The notes beneath the pieces were generated by a model that made no database searches, was not told the DNA's origin, and saw only the letters and a list, made by a program, of their open reading frames with translations. The translations under genes were made by a program, and so were the position numbers. Shown here in pieces: positions 50,877 through 60,048 of a DNA stretch of 64,000 nucleotides (positions are counted from its first letter, which is position 1; each line of letters starts with the position of its first letter). The stretch covers positions 124,001-188,000 of the forward strand of contig OZ242191.1 in assembly GCA_965205915.1 (NCBI GenBank), read 5' to 3'. This DNA is from VXMO01 sp965205915 (GTDB lineage Bacteria > Chloroflexota > Dehalococcoidia > UBA6926).

Positions 50877-51917
50877 ATGCGACTCGCAGCACAGGCCAAG
50901 GGCGGCTACTATCCCACGCCGGACAGGGTGGTCGACATGGTCGGCACCCTGATGCGGCCGCCCTACGGTTACCACAACGCCTCCAAGGCGAGCATCCGTG
51001 CGCTCGATCCGTGCTGCGGCCCGGGCGAGGCGCTCGGACGGTTGACCGACCTGCTCCGGCAGGCCGGCACGACGGCCGTCGAGACCTACGGCGTCGAACT
51101 CCACAAGGAGCGCGCCGAGGAGGCCGCCGAACGGCTCGACCACGTTCTTGCGGCGGACGCCTTCCAGACATCCATCGGCAACGGCGCGTTCGGGCTGCTC
51201 TTCCTGAACCCGCCCTACGACTGGGAGCAGGATGACAAGAAGCGCGTCGAGCACGCCTTCTTGACCCACTGCACACGGTACTTGGTGGACGGCGGCGTGC
51301 TCGTGTTCATCGTGCCGCGCCAACGGCTTGCCGTCTCGGCGCGGTTCCTGTCGGCGCACTACACCCGGGTGCGGTGCTGGGCGTTCCCCGACCCCGAACG
51401 CGACGCGTTCGACCAGGTCGTGCTGATGGCCATTCGCCGAACGGAACCCAGCCCCGACGGGTACACGGAGGCTCAGATCAAGGAATGGGCCGAGGGCGAG
51501 CCGGACACCCTGCGACACTCGGAATACCCCGTCTTCACACCACCGGTCACGACGGCCGGGGACGTGCTCTTCACGCGGCGCACGGTCGATCCCGTAGCTG
51601 CGGCGACGGAAGCGCGACGCGCCGGGCTGTGGGCCAACCCGCAGATCATCGACGCGCTCTGGCCCGCCCGCGAGGATCGCGCCCGCCCACTCATGCCGCT
51701 CCGGCGCGGTCACATGGCCATGCTCGTGGCGGCGGGTTTTTTGGACAACCTCCAGTTGGAGGCCGACGGCCAACGTATCCTCGTCAAGGGACGCACGAGC
51801 AAGGAGATGATCCTGGTGGACGACACGCCGGAGAAGGAGGTGTTTCGCGAAAGGCTCAAGACGACGGTTGTCGCCCTCGGCCTCGACGACGGCGAGATCA
51901 CCGACATCGCCGCCTAG
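50877..51917 (+). CDS. DUF6094-like N6-adenine methyltransferase
   Basis: 346 residues from the ATG at 50877, AAGGGAG upstream. KGGYYPTP and RALDPCCGPGEALGRL (SAM motif I), YGVELHKERAEEA (motif II) and LLFLNPPYDWE (catalytic NPPY) define an amino-methyltransferase. The domain order matches DUF6094 proteins found on conjugative elements next to SNF2 helicases. It may modify the element's DNA to escape host restriction, which would matter beside the type ISP enzyme. No cognate nuclease is seen. Confidence 0.8.
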   Translation: MRLAAQAKGGYYPTPDRVVDMVGTLMRPPYGYHNASKASIRALDPCCGPGEALGRLTDLLRQAGTTAVETYGVELHKERAEEAAERLDHVLAADAFQTSIGNGAFGLLFLNPPYDWEQDDKKRVEHAFLTHCTRYLVDGGVLVFIVPRQRLAVSARFLSAHYTRVRCWAFPDPERDAFDQVVLMAIRRTEPSPDGYTEAQIKEWAEGEPDTLRHSEYPVFTPPVTTAGDVLFTRRTVDPVAAATEARRAGLWANPQIIDALWPAREDRARPLMPLRRGHMAMLVAAGFLDNLQLEADGQRILVKGRTSKEMILVDDTPEKEVFRERLKTTVVALGLDDGEITDIAA

Positions 51918-51944
51918 ACGGTCTGCACAAGTCAGGCCGCATCA

Positions 51945-52007
51945 CAGGGCCCTGCCTCCCGGTTTGGGGCGGCGGGGCCCTGCCGTTTCAACTTTCCTTA
52001 AAGGAAA
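51945..52007 (+). promoter_or_regulatory. Hairpin plus 15-nt perfect palindrome over the helicase ribosome site
   Basis: CAGGGCCC (51945) pairs with GGGCCCTG (51975). Eleven nt later TTTCCTTAAAGGAAA (51993-52007) is a perfect palindrome whose right half is the AAAGGAAAGGA ribosome site of the ATG at 52018. Folding would hide the site. Confidence 0.6.
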
Positions 52008-52017
52008 GGACACGCAC

Positions 52018-54309
52018 ATGAACCTCGCAAGCTTCATCGACACCTACAAGGACGCCATCGCGCAGCGCGTCGTTGAGTCCTTCCCTCCCCTCTACCGGCC
52101 CTCGGACGCCGGGTCCGTTCCCCTGCCCAAATTGCTCCGTAGTCCGCTGGGCGCACAGGCCGACGCAATTCGAGGAGCAGCGCTTTCCCTCCGCGTCAAC
52201 TTGGGGACGACGGTCGTCGGCGAGATGGGCACGGGCAAGACGTTCATCGCCACGGCCGCCGCTCACGCCGCCGGTTTCAAGCGCATCCTCGTTCTCGCGC
52301 CCCCACACCTGACCATCAAGTGGAAACGGGAGATCGAGCAGACCATCCCCGGCGTGAAGGCCGTCATCGTCAGTTCCATTACGGACTTGGTCAACCTCCG
52401 GCGCGTCGTTACCTTCGGGCCGCTGTTCGCCATCATGTCCCGCGAACGCGCCAAGCTGTCATACCGCTGGCAGCCCGCGATCGTGAATCGCTGGGCGGTC
52501 TCGGGCGGCAGGCTGATGCGAATGGAGGAGACCGGTCAGCCGTTTCGCATCCCCACCTGCCCCGTCTGCGCGGCGCAGCTCGTGGACGCCGACGGCGTGC
52601 CGCTCTCGGAGGAGGAGTTCTCGCGCCGCAAGCGGTCGTGCCCCGAGTGCGGCTCAGCGCTCTGGCAGGCGGACGTCTCCGGCCCGCGCCGCTACCCGCT
52701 CGCCGACTACGTCAAGAACCACATGCCCGGATTCTTCGACCTGTTGATTGGAGACGAGGTGCATGAATACAAAGGGCGCGGGTCCGCGCAGGGCATCGCG
52801 GCGGGCGTGCTCGCCGATGCCTGCGGGCGGTCGCTCACCCTGACCGGCACACTGCTCGGCGGTTACAGCTCCACCCTGTTCCACCTTCTCTACAGGTTCA
52901 GCCCCGACATTCGGTCGGAGTTCGGGCGGTCAGAGGAGGGACGGTGGATCAACCGGTACGGTTTCGTCGAACACTCAATCGGGAAGGACGATGGCCACTC
53001 GGTTGAAGACGGACGCAACAGCCGTCGCCGGAAGTACCGCAAGACGGTGAAGGAACGCCCCGGCCTCGCGCCTTCGGCGCTCTTCCACCTCATCGGCAAC
53101 TCGGTGTTTCTGCGGCTGTCCGACGTGGCGTCCGGCCTGCCCGACTATGACGAGCAGGTCATGCTCACGGCGATGGATCCCGACACGGACGCGACCGGCT
53201 TCTCGCAGAAGTCGGCCTACGAGAAACTGTTCGAGAAGCTGCGCCACGCGATGGTCAAGGCGCTGGCCGACGGCTCGCGGCGGCTCCTGTCCACCTACCT
53301 GCAGTCACTATTGGCCTACCCCGACGGCTGCACTCGGGGCGAGACGGTCTTCGATCCCGCCTCGGGCGAACCGCTCATTCAGGTGCCACCGCTTGCCGAG
53401 GATCGCTCCTACCCGAAGGAGAAGGCGCTCTTGGATCTGGTCGCTGCGGAGCGACTAGGGGGTCGGCGCGTCCTCGTTTACGCGACGCACACGGGCACGC
53501 GCGACATCACCGGCCGCATGGACGACATGCTCACACGGCACGGGTTCAAGGTGGCCGTGATGAAGGCGGACTCGGTGGCTCCTGAGCGACGCGAGGCGTG
53601 GGTGGCCGAGAAGGTCAAGCAGGGGGTGGACGTCATCATCTGCCACCCGCGCTTGGTTCAGACGGGCCTCGACCTCGTGGACTTCCCAACCATCGTCTGG
53701 TACGAAACCGACTACTCGGTGTACACGATGCGGCAGGCGTCACGGCGATCCTGGAGGATCGGACAGACGCGCCCCGTCAAGGTCATCTTCATGGCCTATC
53801 GGAACACCTTACAGGCCGACGCGCTCAAGCTGGTGGCCAAGAAACTCCAATCCTCGCTTGCAGTAGAGGGTGAACTTCCCGAAGACGGCCTGGCCGCCTA
53901 CGGAGACGATGGCGATGACCTCATGCTCGCCCTGGCCCGCAAGCTAGTCAACGGCAACGAGGACGACGCGGCGGACACGGTGGAGGCCGCCTTCTCACAG
54001 GCCCGCGCCGCCGAGTCTGAGTCCGAGGCGTACTTGGTGGATGATGGCTGGAAGGTGACTGAGGCCACAACAATCGTGGAAATCCAATCGGCGGAGGAAA
54101 CCGATCATCCACTCCAAGCCGCCGCCAATGCAGAGCCCGATGCCGATGCCCCGCACCGGTCGCTCTTCTCCTGGGCGGAGTTCATGGCCGAGCCGACAGC
54201 TAAGTCAAAGGGCCGCGCTCGAAACGCCCAACCATCCCTCTCCCTGTTCGAATGGGCCGTGGCGGTGGAGCAAGAGCAAGTGGAGGAGAAGATAGCCGTA
54301 CCGGCGTAG
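52018..54309 (+). CDS. SNF2-like DEAD-box helicase with inserted zinc ribbon
   Basis: 763 residues from the ATG at 52018. Helicase motif I is VGEMGTGKTFIA, motif II IGDEVHEYKG (DEVH), and motif VI QASRRSWRIGQTRPV, the SNF2/Rad54 pattern. A Cys insertion between motifs I and II (CPVCAAQL and CPECGSALW) forms a zinc ribbon. The C-terminal 130 residues are acidic, with repeated SLFSWAEF/SLFEWAVA boxes about 65 residues apart. It follows the methyltransferase, the usual pair on such elements, and may remodel or sense DNA during establishment. Confidence 0.82.
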   Translation: MNLASFIDTYKDAIAQRVVESFPPLYRPSDAGSVPLPKLLRSPLGAQADAIRGAALSLRVNLGTTVVGEMGTGKTFIATAAAHAAGFKRILVLAPPHLTIKWKREIEQTIPGVKAVIVSSITDLVNLRRVVTFGPLFAIMSRERAKLSYRWQPAIVNRWAVSGGRLMRMEETGQPFRIPTCPVCAAQLVDADGVPLSEEEFSRRKRSCPECGSALWQADVSGPRRYPLADYVKNHMPGFFDLLIGDEVHEYKGRGSAQGIAAGVLADACGRSLTLTGTLLGGYSSTLFHLLYRFSPDIRSEFGRSEEGRWINRYGFVEHSIGKDDGHSVEDGRNSRRRKYRKTVKERPGLAPSALFHLIGNSVFLRLSDVASGLPDYDEQVMLTAMDPDTDATGFSQKSAYEKLFEKLRHAMVKALADGSRRLLSTYLQSLLAYPDGCTRGETVFDPASGEPLIQVPPLAEDRSYPKEKALLDLVAAERLGGRRVLVYATHTGTRDITGRMDDMLTRHGFKVAVMKADSVAPERREAWVAEKVKQGVDVIICHPRLVQTGLDLVDFPTIVWYETDYSVYTMRQASRRSWRIGQTRPVKVIFMAYRNTLQADALKLVAKKLQSSLAVEGELPEDGLAAYGDDGDDLMLALARKLVNGNEDDAADTVEAAFSQARAAESESEAYLVDDGWKVTEATTIVEIQSAEETDHPLQAAANAEPDADAPHRSLFSWAEFMAEPTAKSKGRARNAQPSLSLFEWAVAVEQEQVEEKIAVPA

Positions 54310-54344
54310 CCTCCGCTTAGAATTCCGCGGCAACAGTCACAAAG

Positions 54345-54418
54345 GGTGGGAGGATGTAGTCAGTGCACTACGTTCTCCCACCTGCCCGGCTATGTATGTG
54401 GGCCTTTTTCTGTTTTTG
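54345..54418 (+). terminator. Terminator behind the SNF2-like helicase gene
   Basis: GGTGGGAG pairs with CTCCCACC and, inside it, GTAGT with ACTAC (54345-54382). Then a second hairpin GCCC...GGGC runs into TTTTTCTGTTTTT. The distal part coincides with the 41-bp repeat. Confidence 0.7.
54378..54418 (+). repeat. 41-bp direct repeat, left copy (terminator-bearing)
   Basis: Identical in all 41 positions to 59946-59986; it begins CCACCTGCCCGGC and ends TTTTTCTGTTTTTG. The copies bracket the kinase-helicase/PLD pair. Downstream flanks align without gaps but only at about 50-60 percent identity, so the repeat itself is either recent or constrained. Confidence 0.9.
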
Positions 54419-54480
54419 ATCTAGACTGTCCTCTAACGGCAGAGTTCCAGGCAGCTGGCCAAGGTTCGTAGTGGTCGTGC

Positions 54481-54708
54481 TTGTCCGATTCTATGAAGCC
54501 TGCGAAGTCGAGCTTGCCGCAGGAAGAGGCAGTCTGCCTATGGATGGAAATACGCGACCATGCGGATCTGCAGAATGTTCAGAAGTGCGACCGGCAAACT
54601 CCCCAAACAACCCCTTTCGAGAAATGGTGCCTTAGGACTGACTCTAAGTGGACGGCCGAAAGGGGTTGCCAAACAGAAATCTCGCATCGTGGCGGGAGAC
54701 AATCGTAA
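54481..54708 (+). pseudogene. Decayed 5' copy of the small gene at 60049
   Basis: It begins 63 nt after the left 41-bp repeat, the same distance as the intact gene from the right repeat, but with TTG instead of ATG. The first 35 codons align with the intact gene without gaps (SDSMKPAKS vs SEAKTPAKS; AVCLWMEI vs AVRLGKEI; L..V.K), then similarity ends. The frame runs on to 54708 with unrelated residues. It is a truncated or fused remnant marking one edge of the inserted module. Confidence 0.65.
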
Positions 54709-54806
54709 GCACTTATGCTAGTGGGGAATGAATACGGATTTGTTCGAGATGATGTGAGCGTCGACAGAAACTGAATTCTGAGGCTGGTAAGGACGATCAT
54801 AGGAAC

Positions 54807-57800
54807 ATGCTAAGTCGGGGGCCCATACGACAGGGTGAGGTACTGGATGGCCGATTTGTTCTCCGGGAACGAATAGGCGGTGGGACTATGAGTTCCGTTT
54901 ATCGCGCTCAGGACAAAGCGGCAGGCGACACCGAGGTTGCCGTTAAGATACTAGACACATCTCACGGCGACGAGATCAAGAAAGAGGTGTTCAAGCGCGA
55001 AACCAGTGCACTAAAGAGACTACGGCACCCAAACATCGTGACACTTAGGCATTGCGGTTGGTCGAAGGCCGAGCAGGCCTTCTACTTGGTATTTGACTAC
55101 CTACCCTATTCACTAGACAAATACCTGCGAGGCGAACAACTCTCGCAGTTCGGGAACATCGAACTATATCGAGTCATGCGGGAACTTGCCGAGGCACTTG
55201 TCCACGCCCACTCGGAAAATGTAATTCACCGCGACATCAAGCCGTCAAACATACTGTTCGACCCGAATGGTCGCCCTATGCTCACGGACTTCGGTATCAG
55301 TAAGCTGCTTACTGAATTGACAGTCGGCGAGACACTTGCGGGATACTGGAGCGGAGGATATGCATCTCCTGAACAAAGGGCGGCCGAGCCAGCCTCAACG
55401 AATTCAGACATCTACTCACTCGGGGCTACATTCTTTCATCTGTTGTCCGGCCAAGTACCGCCTCCTGAAGGCCCAACGGTTTCGATAGTGGATGGGTCCG
55501 TTAGCGGACCTCCCCCACTCAGAAACGTCCTAAAGCGGATGTTGGCGGCAGAACCTAAAGATCGTCCAGCAAGCGGAAGCGAACTGCTATCGGCACTTGA
55601 ATTCACGCGAAGAATGGAAACGCTGCCAAGCCACTTCCTAATACTGACGAATAGTGCGATCCGGGACATCGTATCTGCTGGCTACGCTTCCGGGGAGGAC
55701 TTCCAACAAGTTACCGAAGTCGTAGTGGATGACCTCGGTGGTATGGAGCTCGATGATGTCGCTATTCATACAGATGATCGGAATGCGAACGACCTTATTG
55801 TCCTAGGAGCTTCACTGCGTCTGGTATGTACCGCTCACGAGAACCGCGATGCACTAATCGTGAAAGCGGTTCATACTCCTTATGTTGCGAATCTCGAAGC
55901 AGAGCGCGTGCGTTCAATGTCTTATCGGGCACAATGGTCGCCAGTGCAAGGGTGGTTTCGATCCGAAGTAGATGACGCCTCCTTTAGAACAGCCACCGGT
56001 CACCTGACCGACCTGCTATCGAAACTGAATTCCTACGAAACCGTAGAGTCCGTAAAGCATGAACGGAGGAACTCTAGGCGTGAATTCATAGAACGGTGGA
56101 GGGCTGCCCTAAGCAACGACCTAAATCGCATCGAGAGGGAAGCATCTGTGTTGGCGTATTCGGATGTAGCCGAAGAACCAGACTACTTACGGTTCACGCT
56201 GATCGATCTTCCGGCGGATGGTATGAATTGGGAAGATGATACTCCCCTCGCCGTAAGGGGATCTGTGCAAGCACGACCTGTGCCGGTTGGCAACTTAGTC
56301 GGTATAAATGGACGCACTGTTGAGGTGGCCAGACAGACTCGTCGACCGGGATGGGATGATTCATCCATTCCAAGAAATGGATTTCTGACTATAAACATGA
56401 TGGAGGCACGGTCCGCTAACACGCGCCAACAGTCTGCAGTTAACGCGTTCCTCTACGAACAGATGGCTAATCCCAACTTGGCAAATGCAATCATCGATCC
56501 GTCGAACGCGACTCGCAGTCCAAGTACAGATATCGACTTCTTCCAAGACTGGCTGTCCGAAGATACGAAGTCGGTAGTAAGGAAAGCCATATCCAGCAAC
56601 GAATTGTTCCTCATTCAGGGTCCGCCGGGTACTGGCAAGACCTCCGTGATCGCCGAGATTGTCCTCCAAATCTTGCGCCGAGACCCAGATGCGAGAATCT
56701 TGCTAACTTCCCAATCAAATGTTGCAGTCGATCACGCGCTGACCCAGATTGCCAGAGCTGCCGGTGCCCCTGCGCCAGAGATGGTTCGCATTGGCCGCGC
56801 GGAGAAGATTGGCTCTGGCGGGGAGGCCTGGAAACTGGAGGAACGCGCCCTTTCCTGGCGGCAGGAAGTGCTAGAAAGATGTCAGCCGGTTATCGACGCA
56901 TTAAGTCTATCTGAGCGTGAAGTAAGAGCGGCGATCAAGGCAAGTGGTGAACCGTCTGATCCTGAAACGACGAATGTGGGGACGATCGAGGAGTGGATCG
57001 CGGAAGCCAAGGACATAGCGACACAGCTACAGGAGTACGAATTGGAGTACGCTTCTCTCCGTTCGGATACTCCCGATGTCAACAGGGCAGAAGCGGCAGA
57101 TGCGGTCGAACAGACTCGGACGCAGTTGCGGGAACAGCTAGATGCACTTAATGGACTGCTTCCCAAGCCGATCGATATGCAAGACGTGAAAGATGAATCT
57201 ACTGCACTCGCCAAGATGATCGAAGCCGCTGCATCCCCTGCCCAATTTGAATCTCAAGCGGATGACCCGGCGCAACAGGAGCTTCACAGGATACAGGAAT
57301 TGCGCAAGACTCTTTCCCAGTGGACAGGGATAGTTGGTCTGACTTCTGATTTCCAGTATTTGATCGGCAGGTCAGCGCGTGTCGTAGCAGCAACATGCTT
57401 GTTCAGTGCCAATCTATTCAAGGGTGATTGGAGCAAAGGAATATCTGAATCAGAGACCACCTTCGATTGGGCAATAATAGACGAGGCGGGCCGAGCAACG
57501 GTCCCAGAAATTCTCGTCCCCATAGTCAGATCAGAGCGAACGATTCTGGTCGGCGATGAGCGTCAACTGCCACCGATGGTAGATGCACTGGTCATGCAAG
57601 AATCTGGCAGTTCATCTGATGACGACGCCCTGGACACCAGTCTTTTCCAAAGCTTGATTGAACAGACAGAGGGATCACCTCAAGATTACCTTGAAAGTCT
57701 CCGAACCCAATATCGCATGCAGCCCGCTATAGGAAACTTAATAGGCGCTGTCTTTTACGATGGCAAACTCGAAAATGGAGACCTTGCAGGCTCACGCGGG

Positions 57801-58355
57801 CGCGACTTCGATTGGATGCCCGCTCCAGTTACTTGGATATCCACCTCCTCTCTGCCGAACAAGGCTGAGAATCGATCCGGACAGTCATTCGCCAACGCAA
57901 CAGAGGTGGTCGCGGTTCTCGAATTACTGGACAAGATGGAAGCCAAGTGCAGAGAGCGTCGGCGTAGACCAAGAGTTGGCGTAATCACTGGCTATTCTGC
58001 GCAGGTGGAGCGTCTCGTCACGCAGATCGACCCCGGAGATCGCAATAGGTGGCGGAATCTGGAGATTGAAATCGCCACTGTCGATTCGTTCCAGGGCCGC
58101 GAATGTGATGTGGTTGTGTACTCCACGGTCCGCTCTAATCGGAACGGCACCATCGGATTCCTAAAGGACTATCGACGTGTCAATGTGGCTCTGTCACGAG
58201 CCCGCGATCTGCTTGTCATCGTCGGAGATGATTCCATGATGGGAAATGCCACTATGGGACCAGACCCGAATCCATTTGCGTTAGTTCTCAATCACATACA
58301 CTCGCACCCGGTTGAGTGCAAGGTCGTCCCGGCTAACCAAGTGAACCTCCTATGA
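54807..58355 (+). CDS. mkoA: Ser/Thr kinase-SF1 helicase fusion (MkoA-like, type I Mokosh)
   Basis: 1182 residues. Residues about 15-270 are a Hanks-type kinase: glycine loop RIGGGTMSSVYRA, AVKIL lysine, HRDIKPSN near 141, DFG near 160 and a SPEQ segment. A linker domain (about 280-590) is unrecognised. The SF1 Upf1-like (COG1112-type) helicase follows: Walker A QGPPGTGKTSV near 605, DEAGRA near 891, GDERQLPP near 916, and SRARDLLVIVGD near 1131. A coiled-coil insertion lies between about 700 and 820. Kinase plus helicase followed by an overlapping PLD nuclease gene is the published layout of type I Mokosh, an antiphage system. Confidence 0.87.
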   Translation: MLSRGPIRQGEVLDGRFVLRERIGGGTMSSVYRAQDKAAGDTEVAVKILDTSHGDEIKKEVFKRETSALKRLRHPNIVTLRHCGWSKAEQAFYLVFDYLPYSLDKYLRGEQLSQFGNIELYRVMRELAEALVHAHSENVIHRDIKPSNILFDPNGRPMLTDFGISKLLTELTVGETLAGYWSGGYASPEQRAAEPASTNSDIYSLGATFFHLLSGQVPPPEGPTVSIVDGSVSGPPPLRNVLKRMLAAEPKDRPASGSELLSALEFTRRMETLPSHFLILTNSAIRDIVSAGYASGEDFQQVTEVVVDDLGGMELDDVAIHTDDRNANDLIVLGASLRLVCTAHENRDALIVKAVHTPYVANLEAERVRSMSYRAQWSPVQGWFRSEVDDASFRTATGHLTDLLSKLNSYETVESVKHERRNSRREFIERWRAALSNDLNRIEREASVLAYSDVAEEPDYLRFTLIDLPADGMNWEDDTPLAVRGSVQARPVPVGNLVGINGRTVEVARQTRRPGWDDSSIPRNGFLTINMMEARSANTRQQSAVNAFLYEQMANPNLANAIIDPSNATRSPSTDIDFFQDWLSEDTKSVVRKAISSNELFLIQGPPGTGKTSVIAEIVLQILRRDPDARILLTSQSNVAVDHALTQIARAAGAPAPEMVRIGRAEKIGSGGEAWKLEERALSWRQEVLERCQPVIDALSLSEREVRAAIKASGEPSDPETTNVGTIEEWIAEAKDIATQLQEYELEYASLRSDTPDVNRAEAADAVEQTRTQLREQLDALNGLLPKPIDMQDVKDESTALAKMIEAAASPAQFESQADDPAQQELHRIQELRKTLSQWTGIVGLTSDFQYLIGRSARVVAATCLFSANLFKGDWSKGISESETTFDWAIIDEAGRATVPEILVPIVRSERTILVGDERQLPPMVDALVMQESGSSSDDDALDTSLFQSLIEQTEGSPQDYLESLRTQYRMQPAIGNLIGAVFYDGKLENGDLAGSRGRDFDWMPAPVTWISTSSLPNKAENRSGQSFANATEVVAVLELLDKMEAKCRERRRRPRVGVITGYSAQVERLVTQIDPGDRNRWRNLEIEIATVDSFQGRECDVVVYSTVRSNRNGTIGFLKDYRRVNVALSRARDLLVIVGDDSMMGNATMGPDPNPFALVLNHIHSHPVECKVVPANQVNLL

Positions 58356-59872
58356 CCACCTCGGACAAGGAATACGCCGCCGTTGTCGCCCGTGCGCATA
58401 GCAAGTTCCCGGATCATGCGGTTGACGTTGCCTTCCAAGTGTGCCTGCCAGTCTACGAAATTCGTCTAAGGGTGGTAGAGATGGCCGAGCACGAGCTTTC
58501 CACCTCTGCCCGGTTCATCTTGCAACTATCGAACCTCAGTGTCACCCAACCTGAAGAATTCGGCAAACTGTTGGGTCTGCCCGAGAGATATGTGGCCCAG
58601 GCAGCAGCCGAGCTACTAAATGACGGCTTAGTGTCACAGCGACCCGATCTCGGAATCGCCATAACTGACAAGGGTCGGGAAGTTCTGAGAACGGGAGGCA
58701 GGTCTCTGCGTCCTAGGAATCGGCACCCGAGAGTTCCATACGATTACCTAACCAAGAAGATCATCGACATCGACACCAGGCGTCTGTTGGACGGAAACAT
58801 CGCTCGAAAGGAAGGGCTCTTCGTTGTTCCGGCCAAGCCGCGCAGACCCAGATTGAGCAATCTCAGAATCGACGAGGTTAGAAACTACGATTACGTCAAT
58901 TCGCAGCGCCGCGAACCGACGGAAATCTTGGAGATTGCTGACATCAAGGATGTGTGGCTCAAGTACAGAGACGATGTTGTCCTAGTCAAGCTAGATGATC
59001 CCGGGTCCAGTAAGCCTACGTTTGCCGCCTATCGCGCACATCAGTATCTCCAAGAAGAATCTTCCGCAATACAGAGGTTGGTGGACAGCGGCATTGATCT
59101 CGTACCGGATGAAGCCAAGAGAACTGGTCCGCCGTCGCATCGAGTGAGTTCAGTATCCGCAACTCGGGAAGAAAACTCCCTCATCTCAGATATCGACGAG
59201 ATTCACAGCGAAGTCGTGGGAAAGCAATTGGCGGTTGCCGAGGCCATAGCAACTCAAGAGACTACCCAGAGTGCTGAGGACGAAGGCGGTCTAGGCAAGC
59301 GGATTGATGAGTTGGAAGCCGAGAAGCTCGATTTGACGAATAGGCTCGCCGGGCGTGAAGACGAATTGAGGACGTTGAACAGAGGGGAAACCCGTCTCAT
59401 CAGGACTGAAGAACATAGGCGCATACTGCTCCGAGCCATCGACGGGGCATCCTCGGAACTCACACTGGTTTCTGCCTGGATCGACCCTTACGCATTTGAC
59501 GAGGAGATTTGCAGACGGTTAGCAGCAGCCATAGATAGAGGTGTGACTGTGCGGATTGCCTGGGGATTGGGTATCAACCGCAGTCGAGGCCCCGATGGTT
59601 TCCGTAACAAGGCTAAGGGGGAAAAGGCACTGGGAGAATTGAGGAAACTGGTTCCAAAGGGTCTGCGGAATAGGCTGATAGTCAAGCTCACTGAGACGCA
59701 CGAGAAATTCATCATCTGTGATGACCTATTCTGCGCCTCGGGAAGTTTCAATTGGCTTTCATATCGAGGTGAGCGCGATGCAGGATACCGGAGAGAGACG
59801 AGTCTATACTCTGAGAGACCAAGTGACATCGCCCTCTGGAGAGAAAACGCGGCGTCTCTATTTCGTTCCTGA
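58352..59872 (+). CDS. mkoB: PLD-family nuclease (MkoB-like, type I Mokosh)
   Basis: 506 residues, overlapping the helicase gene in ATGA. The N-terminal third resembles a winged helix (LSTSARFILQLSNLSVTQPE with EFGKLLGLPERYVAQAAAEL and LVSQRPDLGIAITDKGREVL). A coiled coil occupies about residues 305-345. The C-terminus is a PLD phosphodiesterase: ELTLVSAWIDPYAF and the catalytic H-x-K-x4-D in THEKFIICDD near residue 450, followed by GSFNW. A single HKD implies a dimer. Its function with the kinase-helicase is the Mokosh effector nuclease. Confidence 0.87.
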   Translation: MTTSDKEYAAVVARAHSKFPDHAVDVAFQVCLPVYEIRLRVVEMAEHELSTSARFILQLSNLSVTQPEEFGKLLGLPERYVAQAAAELLNDGLVSQRPDLGIAITDKGREVLRTGGRSLRPRNRHPRVPYDYLTKKIIDIDTRRLLDGNIARKEGLFVVPAKPRRPRLSNLRIDEVRNYDYVNSQRREPTEILEIADIKDVWLKYRDDVVLVKLDDPGSSKPTFAAYRAHQYLQEESSAIQRLVDSGIDLVPDEAKRTGPPSHRVSSVSATREENSLISDIDEIHSEVVGKQLAVAEAIATQETTQSAEDEGGLGKRIDELEAEKLDLTNRLAGREDELRTLNRGETRLIRTEEHRRILLRAIDGASSELTLVSAWIDPYAFDEEICRRLAAAIDRGVTVRIAWGLGINRSRGPDGFRNKAKGEKALGELRKLVPKGLRNRLIVKLTETHEKFIICDDLFCASGSFNWLSYRGERDAGYRRETSLYSERPSDIALWRENAASLFRS

Positions 59873-59945
59873 GCGGCCAAAGCGTCCAAGCAGCGCAGCC
59901 TCTTCAATTATGACGGATGTCCTCTTGGGCAACGCCTGCATCCTT

Positions 59946-59986
59946 CCACCTGCCCGGCTATGTATGTGGGCCTTTTTCTGTTTTTG
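59946..59986 (+). repeat. 41-bp direct repeat, right copy (terminator-bearing)
   Basis: Exact copy of 54378-54418, 74 nt behind the PLD gene stop. A hairpin with CCAC/GTGG or GCCC/GGGC arms leads into TTTTTCTGTTTTT and should terminate the Mokosh-like operon. Just upstream GGATG...GCATCC forms another stem. Confidence 0.9.
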
Positions 59987-60048
59987 GCCGAAAGTGATCG
60001 CTCGCGCTAGAATGCAAGGTAGTTAGTTCGAGTGCAGAGGGATGGCGA

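Larger units (their letters stand above)
54310..54806. other. Junction region between the conjugation operon and the Mokosh-like pair
   Basis: About 500 nt with no intact gene. It holds a strong hairpin and terminator (54345-54418), the first 41-bp direct repeat (54378-54418) and the decayed small gene (54481-54708). The last 100 nt are AT-richer and should contain the promoter of the kinase-helicase gene. Confidence 0.7.

Noticed and set aside
54378..59986. The 41-bp repeats as ends of a composite transposon
   Set aside because: They are direct, lack terminal inverted repeats, and no transposase lies between them; a terminator/duplication origin fits better.
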